Shown: positions 27,925 through 35,899, counted from the stretch's first letter. The stretch is DNA of 64,000 nt from JALOLV01 sp046295175 (GCA_046295175.1 JBKBNY010000005.1:1-64000), one strand, 5' to 3'. Program-made: numbers and translations. Notes: generated by a model from the letters alone, not told the origin.

Positions 27925-28534
27925 AACAATCCTTTTAGCTGCGTTGATAGTTGGCGGTTTGACCGCTTGGGGACAAGAAGTACCCGAAAAAGATAAAAAA
28001 GAAGAAAAAGAGAGTCCGATATTCTTTGAAAAACCACAACCCGAATGGAAGCAAAAACTGCGTTATGGCGGTAATTTTTGGTTGCAATTCTGGGGCTCTT
28101 TATACATTGATGCCTCACCCATGATTGGCTACGAAATCACCGATAAAGGTACAGTGGCGGGAGTTGGCATGGCGGCGATTTACCAAGGCTCACTCGGACG
28201 GTCGAATCTCGGAGTAAATACTTTTTCGTACGGGCCTCGTTTTTTTGTTCGCCAGCAGGTTTATCGCTCAATATTTGCTCATGCCGAGTATGAACTAATC
28301 AACGCTCGCTCGGAGTATATGCTTTCGGAATCACTGAATACGTCATTTAATCAAGTTCGTAAATGGGAAGGAGCACCTTATGTAGGTGTAGGTTTTTATC
28401 AAGGAAGGGGTAATCGCCGAGGAAGTTTTATCATGTTGATGTACAACCTGACTTTTCCAGACAGAGGCTATATAAGTCCACTACAGTTTGGGGGGCAAAA
28501 CTCTCCTTTTGTCCTGAGATTAGGTTTCTTTTGA
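27917..28534 (+). CDS. Exported outer-membrane-type protein
   Basis: 205 aa with a signal peptide (MRKTILLAALIVGGLTAWGQ), a short Lys/Glu-rich linker and then beta-strand-like segments ending in FVLRLGFF, a C-terminal aromatic typical of small outer-membrane barrels. Function unknown. It overlaps the 156-aa gene by 8 nt. Its final 51 bp and its terminator have a second, diverged copy at 30784-30890, on the far side of the restriction cassette. Confidence 0.75.
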   Translation: MRKTILLAALIVGGLTAWGQEVPEKDKKEEKESPIFFEKPQPEWKQKLRYGGNFWLQFWGSLYIDASPMIGYEITDKGTVAGVGMAAIYQGSLGRSNLGVNTFSYGPRFFVRQQVYRSIFAHAEYELINARSEYMLSESLNTSFNQVRKWEGAPYVGVGFYQGRGNRRGSFIMLMYNLTFPDRGYISPLQFGGQNSPFVLRLGFF

Positions 28535-28556
28535 TAGATTACTACAATTATATACC

Positions 28557-28592
28557 AAAACCCCGAAAGTAAAATTCGGAGTTTTGTTTTTA
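28557..28592 (+). terminator. Terminator of the outer-membrane-type gene (copy A)
   Basis: Stem AAAACCCCGAA / TTCGGAGTTTT with one mismatch, followed by a T-rich tail. A closely related hairpin ends the remnant copy at 30864-30890. Confidence 0.75.
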
Positions 28593-28646
28593 TTTGGAAG
28601 TAACTAACAATACAAAAAGTACTGCAAAAGTTTCGTATATTTGAAA

Positions 28647-28656
28647 GTTGTGTGCT
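28647..28656 (+). other. Left boundary core of the putative gene cassette
   Basis: GTTGTGTGCT is the inverse complement, at 9 of 10 positions, of AGCACATAAC at 30650-30659. If the cassette were circular (28648-30777), this end would supply the R' half of its own attC. Inference from pattern; no covariance search was possible. Confidence 0.5.
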
Positions 28657-28716
28657 ATGCTATGAGCGACCCTACAAAACATCAACAGACCGACAAATCC
28701 AACAGAAATTTTTTAT

Positions 28717-28724
28717 TAACTTTG
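28717..28724 (+). promoter_or_regulatory. -7 box TAACTTTG of the restriction cassette
   Basis: TAACTTTG matches the Bacteroidota -7 consensus and ends only 5 nt before the ATG at 28729. Transcription would begin at or next to the start codon, giving a leaderless or nearly leaderless mRNA. It lies inside the cassette, so the cassette brings its own promoter. Confidence 0.65.
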
Positions 28725-28728
28725 CCCT

Positions 28729-29511
28729 ATGAACTATTGGACAGAATTAAGTATAGAATACGCTAACCAACGAAGTTACTTGGACGATTTGTTTCAAGTG
28801 TATCCCACTATACCCGAAGGAATTAGAGATATTGACCAAACTCGTTGGAAAAACATTGAAAATGCGTTTAAAAAACAAAATAATGAAGCCTTATTGAAGG
28901 AACTTTTAAAACTTGACCTATTTCCAATTAAAGACAGCTACATTGCTTATTTAAAAAGAGATGCAACATCAATAGAAAGAAATCCAAAAACAATAAACCG
29001 AATTTGTGGACGACTTTATGAAATGGGGCTTGACAAAATTTTTGAAAGATGTAGTGAGCCAAAAGAAACAAATAGACAAATTGGTCCATTTTTTAGACGT
29101 TGGACAAACAGCAAAGCATTAGGAATTCAACCTGCTTCACTTGATGAATTTATGAGTTCTAAAAAAGATGCAATTTTGAATGGAAGCGACAAACAACTAA
29201 TGGATTTTGCTTCAAGCGAACTTAAATATAAGCATAGCAAAGGACTTGATTTTATAGGAAGATTTAACGAACAGTATGTTATTGGCGAAGCTAAATTTTT
29301 GACAGATTTTGGTGGACACCAAAATGCACAATTCAATGATGCCATTAGCACGGTTCAAAGCAAAGGCGTAAAAGCTATTAAAATTGCTATTCTTGACGGA
29401 GTTCTTTACATCAAAGGCAACAACAAAATGTACAAGGACATTACAACCAAGTACAAAGACTTAAACATAATGAGCAGTTTAGTGCTGCGTGAATTTTTAT
29501 ACCAAATCTAA
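28729..29511 (+). CDS. Type II restriction endonuclease, PD-(D/E)XK-like
   Basis: 260 aa cytoplasmic protein. The C-terminal half has the pattern of a PD-(D/E)XK nuclease: Asp174 in KGLDFIGRF and Glu187-Ala-Lys189 in YVIGEAKFLTDFGG, spaced 12 residues, on two adjacent strands. The N-terminal half is helical. It lies 5 nt upstream of an adenine methyltransferase gene, and this pairing is the main reason for calling it the restriction partner. Length is typical of small type II enzymes that work as dimers. The recognition site cannot be read from sequence. Codon use is noticeably more AT-biased than in neighbouring genes, in line with transfer. Confidence 0.82.
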   Translation: MNYWTELSIEYANQRSYLDDLFQVYPTIPEGIRDIDQTRWKNIENAFKKQNNEALLKELLKLDLFPIKDSYIAYLKRDATSIERNPKTINRICGRLYEMGLDKIFERCSEPKETNRQIGPFFRRWTNSKALGIQPASLDEFMSSKKDAILNGSDKQLMDFASSELKYKHSKGLDFIGRFNEQYVIGEAKFLTDFGGHQNAQFNDAISTVQSKGVKAIKIAILDGVLYIKGNNKMYKDITTKYKDLNIMSSLVLREFLYQI

Positions 29512-29516
29512 ATTCT

Positions 29517-30704
29517 ATGCAACTAAATTATTCAAATAAGAAAACTGAACAAGAAATATTTGATTCAATTCCAAATGTTGAATTAAAGCAAATAAATAAA
29601 AGCAACAACCCCAATTTGCTAATTCAAGCAAATAATTTAGTTGCCTTAAAACAATTAATCACTCAATACAAAGGCAAAGTAGACTTAATTTATATTGACC
29701 CACCATTTGCCACAAATAACACTTTTACAATTACCAATGGTAGAGCAAGTACTATTAGTAATTCAAAAAATGGTGAGGTTGCCTATACAGATACACTAAA
29801 AGGATTTGAGTTCATTGAATTTATTAGAGAGCGGTTAGTTTTACTTAATATGCTTTTGTCTGACAAAGGTTCTATTTACTTACACATTGATTATAAAATA
29901 GGACATTATGTAAAAATTGTAATGGACGAAATTTTTGGAATTGAAAATTTCAGAAACGACATAACAAGAGTAAAATGCAATCCTAAAAACTTTGCTCGTA
30001 AAGGTTATGGCAATATGAAAGATTTGATTTTGTTTTATTCAAAGTCAGACAACTTAATTTGGAACGAACCTAAAACACCTTATACAGAAGAAGATAAACT
30101 TAAACTTTTTCCAAAGACAGAAAATGGAAGAAGATATACAACTATTCCATTGCACGCCCCAGGTGAAACACAAAATGGAAAAACATCACAAGCATTTAAA
30201 GGTATTTTACCACCAGCAGGACGACATTGGAGAAGTGATGTAAGCGTTTTAGAGCAGTGGGACAATGATGGTTTAATTGAGTGGAGCGACAAAGGAAATC
30301 CAAGAAAGAAAATTTATTTGGACGAACAAGAAGGCAAACGAATGCAAGATATTTGGGAATTTAAAGACCCTCAATATCCAGTCTATCCAACAGAAAAAAA
30401 TGCAGATTTGTTAGACTTAATTATCAAAACTTCTTCCAATGAAAATAGTATCGTATTAGACTGTTTTGCAGGTTCAGGGACAACTTTAAAATCAGCACAA
30501 AAAAACGGCAGACAATGGATAGGGATTGACCAGTCAGATGAATCAATTAAAGCAATAATTGCAAAGTTAGACACAATTGAAACAGACTTGTTTACTCAAA
30601 AATCTGACTACAAATTGCTGACCGAAAAAAGCAGGGCGACCAATCGCACAGCACATAACATCGGCTTGGCAAAAGCAGGGCAGAAGGAAGTTATTGAACA
30701 TTGA
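29517..30704 (+). CDS. Type II DNA adenine (N6) or cytosine-N4 methyltransferase, beta class
   Basis: 395 aa. The catalytic motif IV DPPF (61-64) precedes the SAM-binding motif FAGSGTT (317-323), which is the beta-class order of amino-methyltransferases; most DPPF/DPPY members methylate adenine N6. The region between carries the target recognition part. It protects host DNA from the nuclease encoded 5 nt upstream. A type III system is unlikely because no helicase-type Res gene follows. The C-terminal ~30 codons run into the attC-like structure at 30650-30783, so the end of the gene overlaps that site. Confidence 0.88.
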   Translation: MQLNYSNKKTEQEIFDSIPNVELKQINKSNNPNLLIQANNLVALKQLITQYKGKVDLIYIDPPFATNNTFTITNGRASTISNSKNGEVAYTDTLKGFEFIEFIRERLVLLNMLLSDKGSIYLHIDYKIGHYVKIVMDEIFGIENFRNDITRVKCNPKNFARKGYGNMKDLILFYSKSDNLIWNEPKTPYTEEDKLKLFPKTENGRRYTTIPLHAPGETQNGKTSQAFKGILPPAGRHWRSDVSVLEQWDNDGLIEWSDKGNPRKKIYLDEQEGKRMQDIWEFKDPQYPVYPTEKNADLLDLIIKTSSNENSIVLDCFAGSGTTLKSAQKNGRQWIGIDQSDESIKAIIAKLDTIETDLFTQKSDYKLLTEKSRATNRTAHNIGLAKAGQKEVIEH

Positions 30705-30784
30705 AATACTAATCAACATTTGTACATATCATCAACTGACGATTTTCAAAGCCCTGCCTTCGCCAAGCCCCAAACCGTTGTAAC
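30650..30784 (+). other. attC-like recombination site at the end of the R-M cassette
   Basis: Order of elements: outer box ACATAAC (30653-30659), inner boxes GGCTTGGC (30663-30670) and GCAGGGC (30675-30681), a variable ~70-nt centre, then complementary GCCCTGC (30751-30757) and GCCAAGCC (30762-30769), then GTTGTAAC (30777-30784). This is the R''-L''...L'-R' layout of integron cassette recombination sites, with an unpaired asymmetry (AAAA against CTTC) inside the stem. Size from R'' to R' is about 130 nt, within the known attC range. No integrase gene is in the window. Confidence 0.55.
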
Positions 30785-30834
30785 AATTTGGTGGTCAAAA
30801 CCCACCATTTGTACTTCAATTAGGATTCTTTTGA
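30784..30834 (+). pseudogene. Remnant 3' end of a homologue of the 27917-28534 gene
   Basis: Reads in frame as QFGGQNPPFVLQLGFF and stop, against QFGGQNSPFVLRLGFF in the intact gene: 40 of 51 bases and 14 of 16 residues agree without gaps. Most differences are at third codon positions, so this copy diverged while still under selection. The upstream part of that gene is missing. It begins directly behind the attC-like site. Confidence 0.8.
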
Positions 30835-30863
30835 AAAGATTTAGTAATTGATATTATATTTTG

Positions 30864-30899
30864 AAACCCCGAAAGTCAAATTCGGGGTTTTGTTTTTTA
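30864..30899 (+). terminator. Terminator of the remnant gene (copy B)
   Basis: Perfect 10-bp stem AAACCCCGAA / TTCGGGGTTT with a 7-nt loop and a T-rich tail; homologous to the hairpin at 28557-28585. Confidence 0.85.
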
Positions 30900-30916
30900 T
30901 CCATACTCAAAATCCG

Positions 30917-30924
30917 TAACTTTG
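30917..30924 (+). promoter_or_regulatory. -7 box TAACTTTG for gcvT
   Basis: Consensus TAnnTTTG 47 nt upstream of the gcvT ATG. The nearest TTTG upstream (30889-30892) is 24 nt away and overlaps the preceding terminator. Confidence 0.55.
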
Positions 30925-30970
30925 GGCATTTAAACAATCTTCTTGCTCATAGAATTTCTCAAAAAAATAC

Positions 30971-32077
30971 ATGGAATCAACAGAAAACAAAACAATCCCA
31001 TTGAATGACCTCCACGCAAAACTCGGAGGCAAAATGATACCTTTTGGTGGATTCATCATGCCAGTTCGCTACACTTCTGACCTCGACGAGCATCATTGTG
31101 TACGCAATGGCGTTGGCGTTTTTGATGTATCGCACATGGGCGAATTTGTCTTAAAAGGACCAAAAGCACTCGAACTTATCCAAAAAGTGTCGGCCAATGA
31201 CGCTTCGCAGTTATTCGACGGACGTGTTCAATACAGTTATTTACCCAACGAAACTGGCGGAGTTGTAGATGATTTGTTGGTTTATCGTATGCAAGAAGAT
31301 TGGTATTATTTGGTAGTAAATGCCTCAAATATCGAAAAAGATTGGAACTGGATAGTGAGCCACAATACCGATGGCGAGGTAGATATGAAAGACCTCTCAG
31401 ATAGCACTTGCTTATTCGCTGTTCAAGGTCCAAAAGCGATTGACACACTTCAAAAATTAACCGAAATCGACCTTTCAAATATTCCTTATTATCATTTTAG
31501 AGTTGGTACGGTAGCGGGTATCGAAGATATTATTGTCTCGGCAACGGGCTACACGGGTGCGGGCGGATTTGAGCTTTACGTACAAAACGAACACGCCGAA
31601 GCCCTTTGGAATGCTATTTTTGAAGCAGGTGCCGAGTTTGGTATCAAACCGATTGGTCTTGGTGCAAGAGATACGCTCCGCCTCGAAATGGGTTATTGCT
31701 TATACGGAAACGACATCACCGACGAAACTTCTCCGCTCGAAGCTGGGTTAGGTTGGGTTACGAAATTCACCAAAAACTTCATCAATTCAGAAGCTCTCTT
31801 GGCTCAAAAAAATGCGGGTGTTCAGCGTAAATTGGTCGCAATCGAAATGATTGACCGTGGGATTCCTCGTAGTCATTACGAAATCTGCGATGCCGATGGC
31901 AATAAATTAGGAGAGGTTACCTCAGGAACGATGTCGCCAACGCTACAAAAAGGCATTGCATTGGGCTATGTCCCGACGGCATTCAGCAAAGTTGGCACCG
32001 AAGTTTTTGTAAAAGTGCGTGATAAATTGCTCAAAGCAGTCATTACCAAATTACCTTTTGTCAAAGCGGGAGTTTAA
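30971..32077 (+). CDS. gcvT: Glycine cleavage system T protein (aminomethyltransferase)
   Basis: 368 aa cytoplasmic enzyme that moves the methylene group from the aminomethyl-lipoyl H protein to tetrahydrofolate, releasing ammonia. The N-terminal segment PFGGFIMPVRYTS, the YSYLPNETGGVVDDLLVYR stretch with the acidic folate-contacting residues, and GLGARDTLRLEMGYCLYGND are characteristic of GcvT, and length matches. gcvH and gcvP are not nearby, as is usual in Bacteroidota. It has its own promoter box and a terminator, so it is probably monocistronic. Confidence 0.95.
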   Translation: MESTENKTIPLNDLHAKLGGKMIPFGGFIMPVRYTSDLDEHHCVRNGVGVFDVSHMGEFVLKGPKALELIQKVSANDASQLFDGRVQYSYLPNETGGVVDDLLVYRMQEDWYYLVVNASNIEKDWNWIVSHNTDGEVDMKDLSDSTCLFAVQGPKAIDTLQKLTEIDLSNIPYYHFRVGTVAGIEDIIVSATGYTGAGGFELYVQNEHAEALWNAIFEAGAEFGIKPIGLGARDTLRLEMGYCLYGNDITDETSPLEAGLGWVTKFTKNFINSEALLAQKNAGVQRKLVAIEMIDRGIPRSHYEICDADGNKLGEVTSGTMSPTLQKGIALGYVPTAFSKVGTEVFVKVRDKLLKAVITKLPFVKAGV

Positions 32078-32102
32078 AATAATATTATATATGTATCTAT
32101 CG

Positions 32103-32131
32103 GGGGCGAATTTGATTCGCTCCTTATTTTT
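32103..32131 (+). terminator. Terminator of gcvT
   Basis: Stem GGGGCGAAT / ATTCGCTCC (one G-U pair) with a TTG loop, followed by TTATTTTT. Confidence 0.8.
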
Positions 32132-32154
32132 ATCATCTAAAAACAACCAAAACC

Positions 32155-32889
32155 ATGAGATTAAAAGATAAAGTTGCCATCATAACTGGGGCTGCTCGTG
32201 GACTCGGGCAAGCAGCCGCCGAACGTTTCTGCGAAGAAGGTGCAAAAGTAATCATCTGGGATATGCTCGATGTCGGCACCGAAACAGCCCAGAATTTAGT
32301 CGAAAAAGGTTACACTTGCGAGTTTATGAAATTGAGTGTTACCGATGCTCCTTCGCTCGAAAAAGCCGCTCAAGAAATTGTCGAAAAATACGGCAGAATT
32401 GATGTTTTGGTCAATAATGCAGGTATCACACGCGACAAAACTTTGCTTAAAATGTCACATTTTGAATGGCAACAAGTAATTGATGTCAATCTGACTGGCG
32501 TTTTCAATTGTACAAAGGCGGTTGTTCCGTTTATGGTTGAGCAAAAATACGGACGCATCATTTGTACTTCTTCGGTGGTCGGAATTACGGGTAATTTCGG
32601 ACAAACCAATTATTCGGCGGCTAAAGCAGCGATTATCGGAATGGTTAAGACTTGGGCAAAAGAACTCGGCAAACACAACATTACAGCCAATGCGGTTGCT
32701 CCGGGATTCATCAAAACCGATATGACCGATTTGATTCCGGAAGAAGTGAGAGAAAAAACGATTGCCGAAATACCAGCAAAACGAATGGGCTTGCCGATTG
32801 ATATTGCCAATGCGTATTTGTATTTGGCATCAGACGAAGCCTCGTATGTAAATGGACATTGTCTTTCGGTGAATGGTGGTGTGGCATAA
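32155..32889 (+). CDS. fabG: 3-oxoacyl-ACP reductase-type short-chain dehydrogenase
   Basis: 244 aa classical SDR. Cofactor motif TGAARGLG (11-18), NNAG (87-90) and the catalytic tetrad Asn112, Ser140, Tyr153 and Lys157 are all present; the C-terminus SVNGGVA is FabG-like. The likely reaction is NADPH-dependent reduction of 3-oxoacyl-ACP (or CoA) in fatty acid synthesis. SDRs of this length also include PhaB-like and other oxo-reductases, and no other fab genes are nearby, so the symbol is by similarity only. Confidence 0.78.
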   Translation: MRLKDKVAIITGAARGLGQAAAERFCEEGAKVIIWDMLDVGTETAQNLVEKGYTCEFMKLSVTDAPSLEKAAQEIVEKYGRIDVLVNNAGITRDKTLLKMSHFEWQQVIDVNLTGVFNCTKAVVPFMVEQKYGRIICTSSVVGITGNFGQTNYSAAKAAIIGMVKTWAKELGKHNITANAVAPGFIKTDMTDLIPEEVREKTIAEIPAKRMGLPIDIANAYLYLASDEASYVNGHCLSVNGGVA

Positions 32890-32890
32890 A

Positions 32891-32955
32891 AAAATCTCCG
32901 ATTCGGTATCTAATGACCAAATCGGAGACAAAACTTAACCTTTAATTTATGAAAT
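32891..32955. repeat. Hairpin plus leader-like module, copy 1
   Basis: TCTCCGATT (32895-32903) pairs with AATCGGAGA (32920-32928); then comes a tract ending AACCTTTAATTTATGAAA. Related to three other modules (33592, 61292, 61489). On the minus strand it has a T-run and can terminate the 122-aa gene. Confidence 0.6.
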
Positions 32956-32974
32956 AAACTACTCTATATAGTTC

Positions 32975-33343
32975 CTATTCTTTTGAAACCGCTACACGGC
33001 TTACTTTGCTCTGAATCTCGAATTCATAATTCAACTTTTCTCCGCCCGCATCTACTGTGATTGTGTAGCTGCCATCGCTCAAATTGGCAAGATTCAAAAC
33101 AAATGCTTTGTCGGTATCGCTGTAACCTTTGTAGTAAATCGAACCTTTGACATCCGTAATTTCTATTGAGGCTTTTTTGCTTGTTAGATTATTGAAATCC
33201 AACTTAAAACGAAGGTTTCCGATTTCTTTAACTGTGATTTTAGACTCTACAGTTTCATTGGCCGACGCTTTCTCAATTGTACCTGCGTTGCTAACATTTA
33301 CCGATAATGTAAAAAGTGCTGCGATGATTAATAACTTCTTCAT
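32975..33343 (-). CDS. Small exported beta-sandwich protein
   Basis: 122 aa with a signal peptide (MKKLLIIAALFTLSVNVSNA). The mature chain resembles the sandwich fold of type IX sorting domains and DUF3244-like proteins (KASIEITDVKGSIYYKG ... LANLSDGSYTITVDAG), but the protein consists of this domain alone, so it is not simply a sorting signal on an enzyme. Function unknown. A -7 box lies at 33393-33400 and a hairpin terminator downstream at 32895-32928. Confidence 0.75.
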   Translation of the reverse strand: MKKLLIIAALFTLSVNVSNAGTIEKASANETVESKITVKEIGNLRFKLDFNNLTSKKASIEITDVKGSIYYKGYSDTDKAFVLNLANLSDGSYTITVDAGGEKLNYEFEIQSKVSRVAVSKE

Positions 33344-33392
33344 AAAGTTTAAATTTTAATGTTGATAAATAATTTCCTTTGGTTTGATGATT

Positions 33393-33400
33393 CAAAGTTA
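33393..33400 (-). promoter_or_regulatory. -7 box TAACTTTG for the 122-aa exported protein
   Basis: Minus-strand TAACTTTG, consensus, about 50 nt upstream of the ATG at 33343. The surrounding 350-nt gap (33344-33693) otherwise holds only the hairpin module at 33592-33655. Confidence 0.5.
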
Positions 33401-33591
33401 GTTGGTATTTTTCTAATAAATATACAGAATAGATAAACCTAAAAACTATGGCGATGAATTTCAAAAAACAGAGGATAAGGACATTTTTATAGTGAAAAAT
33501 ACTCAATATTCGCATTAAAACTAACTTTATCGTCATAAAAAGCACTTTCATCGCTACATTCCCAATTTTTGTATTTTTCTTATAAAGAAAA

Positions 33592-33655
33592 TCTCCAATC
33601 CGAGAACAACTGCCCAAATTGGAGACACATAAACCTAACATTTTATGAAAAAATT
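33592..33655. repeat. Hairpin plus leader-like module, copy 2
   Basis: TCTCCAAT (33592-33599) pairs with ATTGGAGA (33618-33625), followed by ACCTAACATTTTATGAAAAA. On the minus strand the stem is followed by TTTTCTTT and can end the S41 protease transcript. Confidence 0.6.
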
Positions 33656-33693
33656 ATCTATACAAACCTCATCTGAGGCTCGGCTTCTCAAAG

Positions 33694-35166
33694 CTATAAG
33701 TCAATACCTTTTCTTATCATTCGTTTTTCATTCAACTTAGAATCATCAGCGAAGTGTTCGGTCGATAAACGATTGACTTGTTTTGCTGCACCAATTTTTA
33801 CATTGGGGTTTTGGCTCACTGGCACACCAATAACTTGCAATACTTTCTGAAAAAGCGGTTCGGTATCGTCGGCAAAAGCTCTAAACGGAATCACGTTGTC
33901 TTCGATGGCGTAATCTGCTGATATTCCGCTCGATGTTCCGTAAGTTGATTCTCCCCTCGAATTCGCCGTCTGACCAAGCATCACGTACATTCCCCATTTC
34001 CATCGTTTTTGGTCATCGCCGATGAGTGTCCCAAAAAGATTTTTACCATAAGTATGGTCACCTACTGTTATTACATTCATATACGGCCGTAAGCCATTGA
34101 TAACCAACTCACTCGCCGAAGCCGTACCTTGCGATGTCAATACAAAAACTCTGCTTAATTGACTCCCGATATTGTTGGGTTCGGCCTTAAATTTATGTTT
34201 GAAATAATCACTACCGTATTTCCCAGTAAAATAGGCTTGATATTTGGCGTTCCATTGCTCCTGATAGAACACATTGCTCGTCGAAATATTCTTTCCAATC
34301 AACGAGGCCAAAGTTTCGGCACTCGAAATATATCCGCCTCCGTTCAATCTCAAATCAAGCACCAATTCGTTTACCCCTTTAGCTTTAAATTCGCCAAAAA
34401 TTGTACGCAATTCGTTGTCATATTTAGAAGCATCGACCCCATCTACGCCCGGAATGAATTGAGTATAAAGCAAATACCCAATCTTTTTGCCCGATTCTGG
34501 TTTATCAATTATTGCATAAAAAGCTACGGGGTCTTCGGTTACTTCGGCTTTTGTAATACTTACAGGATTGGCATCGTCTGAAACTATCGAGCCATTGGTT
34601 ACTTTACCAAGTGTAAAAGTTTGGGTATCGGAACTACCGATAATTGTCGAATAATTAGTCGCTGTCAGTTGAGTTCCGTTTACTTTTGTGATAATATCGC
34701 CACGTTTAAGACCCGCCTTTTCGGCTGGACTACCTTTGATTACATAACTCAAAAATAAGCCAATAGAAGTCTGCGTATTGTCTAAGTAAGCAAGTGCAAA
34801 ACGAATCCCGAAAATTTTGTTTACTCCATCAAATTCTTGTTGAAGTGCATCAATATCGTCGGTAATCCCCGAAAATCTATCAACTGTCTCGCGTTTATAT
34901 ACCAATTTCTCAAAAAAATCATCAGGGTTTTGAGAAGTATTCAGCGTACTCAAAGCGGGCATTTGGTCATACCAAAAATAAGCATCGGTCATTACTTCAT
35001 GCACCCATTTATTTACAGAAATATAGTTGTTGGTTGTAGTATTAGTATTTGTGGTGGTGGTACCAGTTGTTGTGGTAGTTGTAGGGGAAATCTCCTGGGT
35101 TTCTTTACATGCATTAGACACAAAAGCCAATGCAAGTACTAAGACTTTTATTAAAAAATTCTTCAT
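33694..35166 (-). CDS. S41-family (C-terminal processing-type) peptidase lipoprotein with PDZ domain
   Basis: 490 aa. Lipoprotein signal with Cys20 (FVSNAC), then a Thr-rich linker (about 28-47). A helical N-terminal part is followed by a PDZ domain (about 130-180, GSPAEKAGLKRGDIITKVNG) and the S41 catalytic core: LDLRLNGGGY, the serine region LTSQGTASASELV and the lysine in TYGKNLFG. The enzyme should cut proteins in the periplasm or at the outer membrane. It lies 11 nt downstream of the Rieske lipoprotein gene on the same strand, so the two are probably co-transcribed. Confidence 0.9.
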   Translation of the reverse strand: MKNFLIKVLVLALAFVSNACKETQEISPTTTTTTGTTTTNTNTTTNNYISVNKWVHEVMTDAYFWYDQMPALSTLNTSQNPDDFFEKLVYKRETVDRFSGITDDIDALQQEFDGVNKIFGIRFALAYLDNTQTSIGLFLSYVIKGSPAEKAGLKRGDIITKVNGTQLTATNYSTIIGSSDTQTFTLGKVTNGSIVSDDANPVSITKAEVTEDPVAFYAIIDKPESGKKIGYLLYTQFIPGVDGVDASKYDNELRTIFGEFKAKGVNELVLDLRLNGGGYISSAETLASLIGKNISTSNVFYQEQWNAKYQAYFTGKYGSDYFKHKFKAEPNNIGSQLSRVFVLTSQGTASASELVINGLRPYMNVITVGDHTYGKNLFGTLIGDDQKRWKWGMYVMLGQTANSRGESTYGTSSGISADYAIEDNVIPFRAFADDTEPLFQKVLQVIGVPVSQNPNVKIGAAKQVNRLSTEHFADDSKLNEKRMIRKGIDL

Positions 35167-35177
35167 AATTTCATTGA

Positions 35178-35765
35178 TTAATAAACTACTAAAGTCTTTC
35201 CATCGGTTGCCACACTGTAGATTGTTAATCCTTTGCTACCCAAAGAATTTAATCCTTTACCCGCCAACGAAAACCTCGCTCCGTGGTCAGTACAATAATA
35301 CTCACCGTTGTTATAAATTACCTTTTTCTTTGGCTCGTGGGTGCAGGTTTGGGTTGCAGCCACGTAGGTTGTTTGGGTTGACCTCGCCACTACTATTCCA
35401 TTCGATGTTATATAGCCTCCTACTGATGCCAGTTTAGCATATGTCGAAGAAGTCAAATCTATTTTGAGTTTGTAGCTCGTAATTTTGTTAAGTTCTTCAG
35501 TCGTTATTGTTCCTGCTGTTGTCGTTGTGGTGGTAGTTGTTGTACCAGTTGTTCCTGTCGTGCCAGTTGTGGTAGTGCCAGTAGTTCCTGTTGTACCAGT
35601 TGTAGTTGTACCCGTAGTTCCTGTCTCTGAATTTACGGTCAATGCTTCTACAAAACTATCTTCATTCTTTGTACAAGAACTCATCAATGCCCAAAGCGAA
35701 GCACCACGAAATCCCATTTTCATTAAAAATTCTTTTCTACTAATTGATTCTGGAGTAGCCGCCAT
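35178..35765 (-). CDS. Rieske [2Fe-2S] lipoprotein with Thr/Gly repeat linker
   Basis: 195 aa. The N-terminus has a twin-arginine-like start, SRKEFLMKMG (9-18, with Arg-Lys instead of Arg-Arg), and a lipobox ending at Cys31. Residues 48-86 are a nearly pure Thr/Gly tract. The C-terminal Rieske domain has the cluster ligands Cys141-x-His143 and Cys158-x2-His161, a spacing that is normal for the family. It is probably a folded, membrane-anchored electron-transfer or ligand-binding protein exported through Tat. A tatA gene sits directly upstream, but a terminator separates them. Confidence 0.87.
   Translation of the reverse strand: MAATPESISRKEFLMKMGFRGASLWALMSSCTKNEDSFVEALTVNSETGTTGTTTTGTTGTTGTTTTGTTGTTGTTTTTTTTTAGTITTEELNKITSYKLKIDLTSSTYAKLASVGGYITSNGIVVARSTQTTYVAATQTCTHEPKKKVIYNNGEYYCTDHGARFSLAGKGLNSLGSKGLTIYSVATDGKTLVVY
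35508..35624 (-). repeat. Tandem Thr/Gly codon repeat in the Rieske gene
   Basis: About 39 codons of ACN and GGN in imperfect units of GTTGTTTT and GTTGTT type. The unit length is a multiple of three bases, so gain or loss of units would change linker length without shifting frame. Confidence 0.85.
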
Positions 35766-35899
35766 TGTAATTCGGTTTTTGGGTTAATAAAATGATTAAT
35801 TAGTAAATTTTGCATCATATTTTAACCTATTGATTTCATCTATATTAATGACGAGTAATCCCGAAAGCATGGTTGCAACATTAAAACATTTTAATCTAA

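Noticed and set aside
29517..30704. Type III Mod subunit
   Set aside because: The motif order fits type III Mod too, but no Res helicase follows and a small PD-(D/E)XK nuclease gene precedes it by 5 nt; length is short for Mod.
33645..33740. 31-codon plus-strand ORF starting MKKLSIQTS after a hairpin module
   Set aside because: Runs into the end of the S41 gene on the other strand, lacks further protein character, and sister modules have no ORF. Treated as part of the leader-like module.
35485..35787. Plus-strand open frame with long Val/Pro repeats opposite the Rieske gene
   Set aside because: It is the antisense reading of the Thr/Gly codon tract; the Rieske frame has signal, cluster ligands and stop in proper order.
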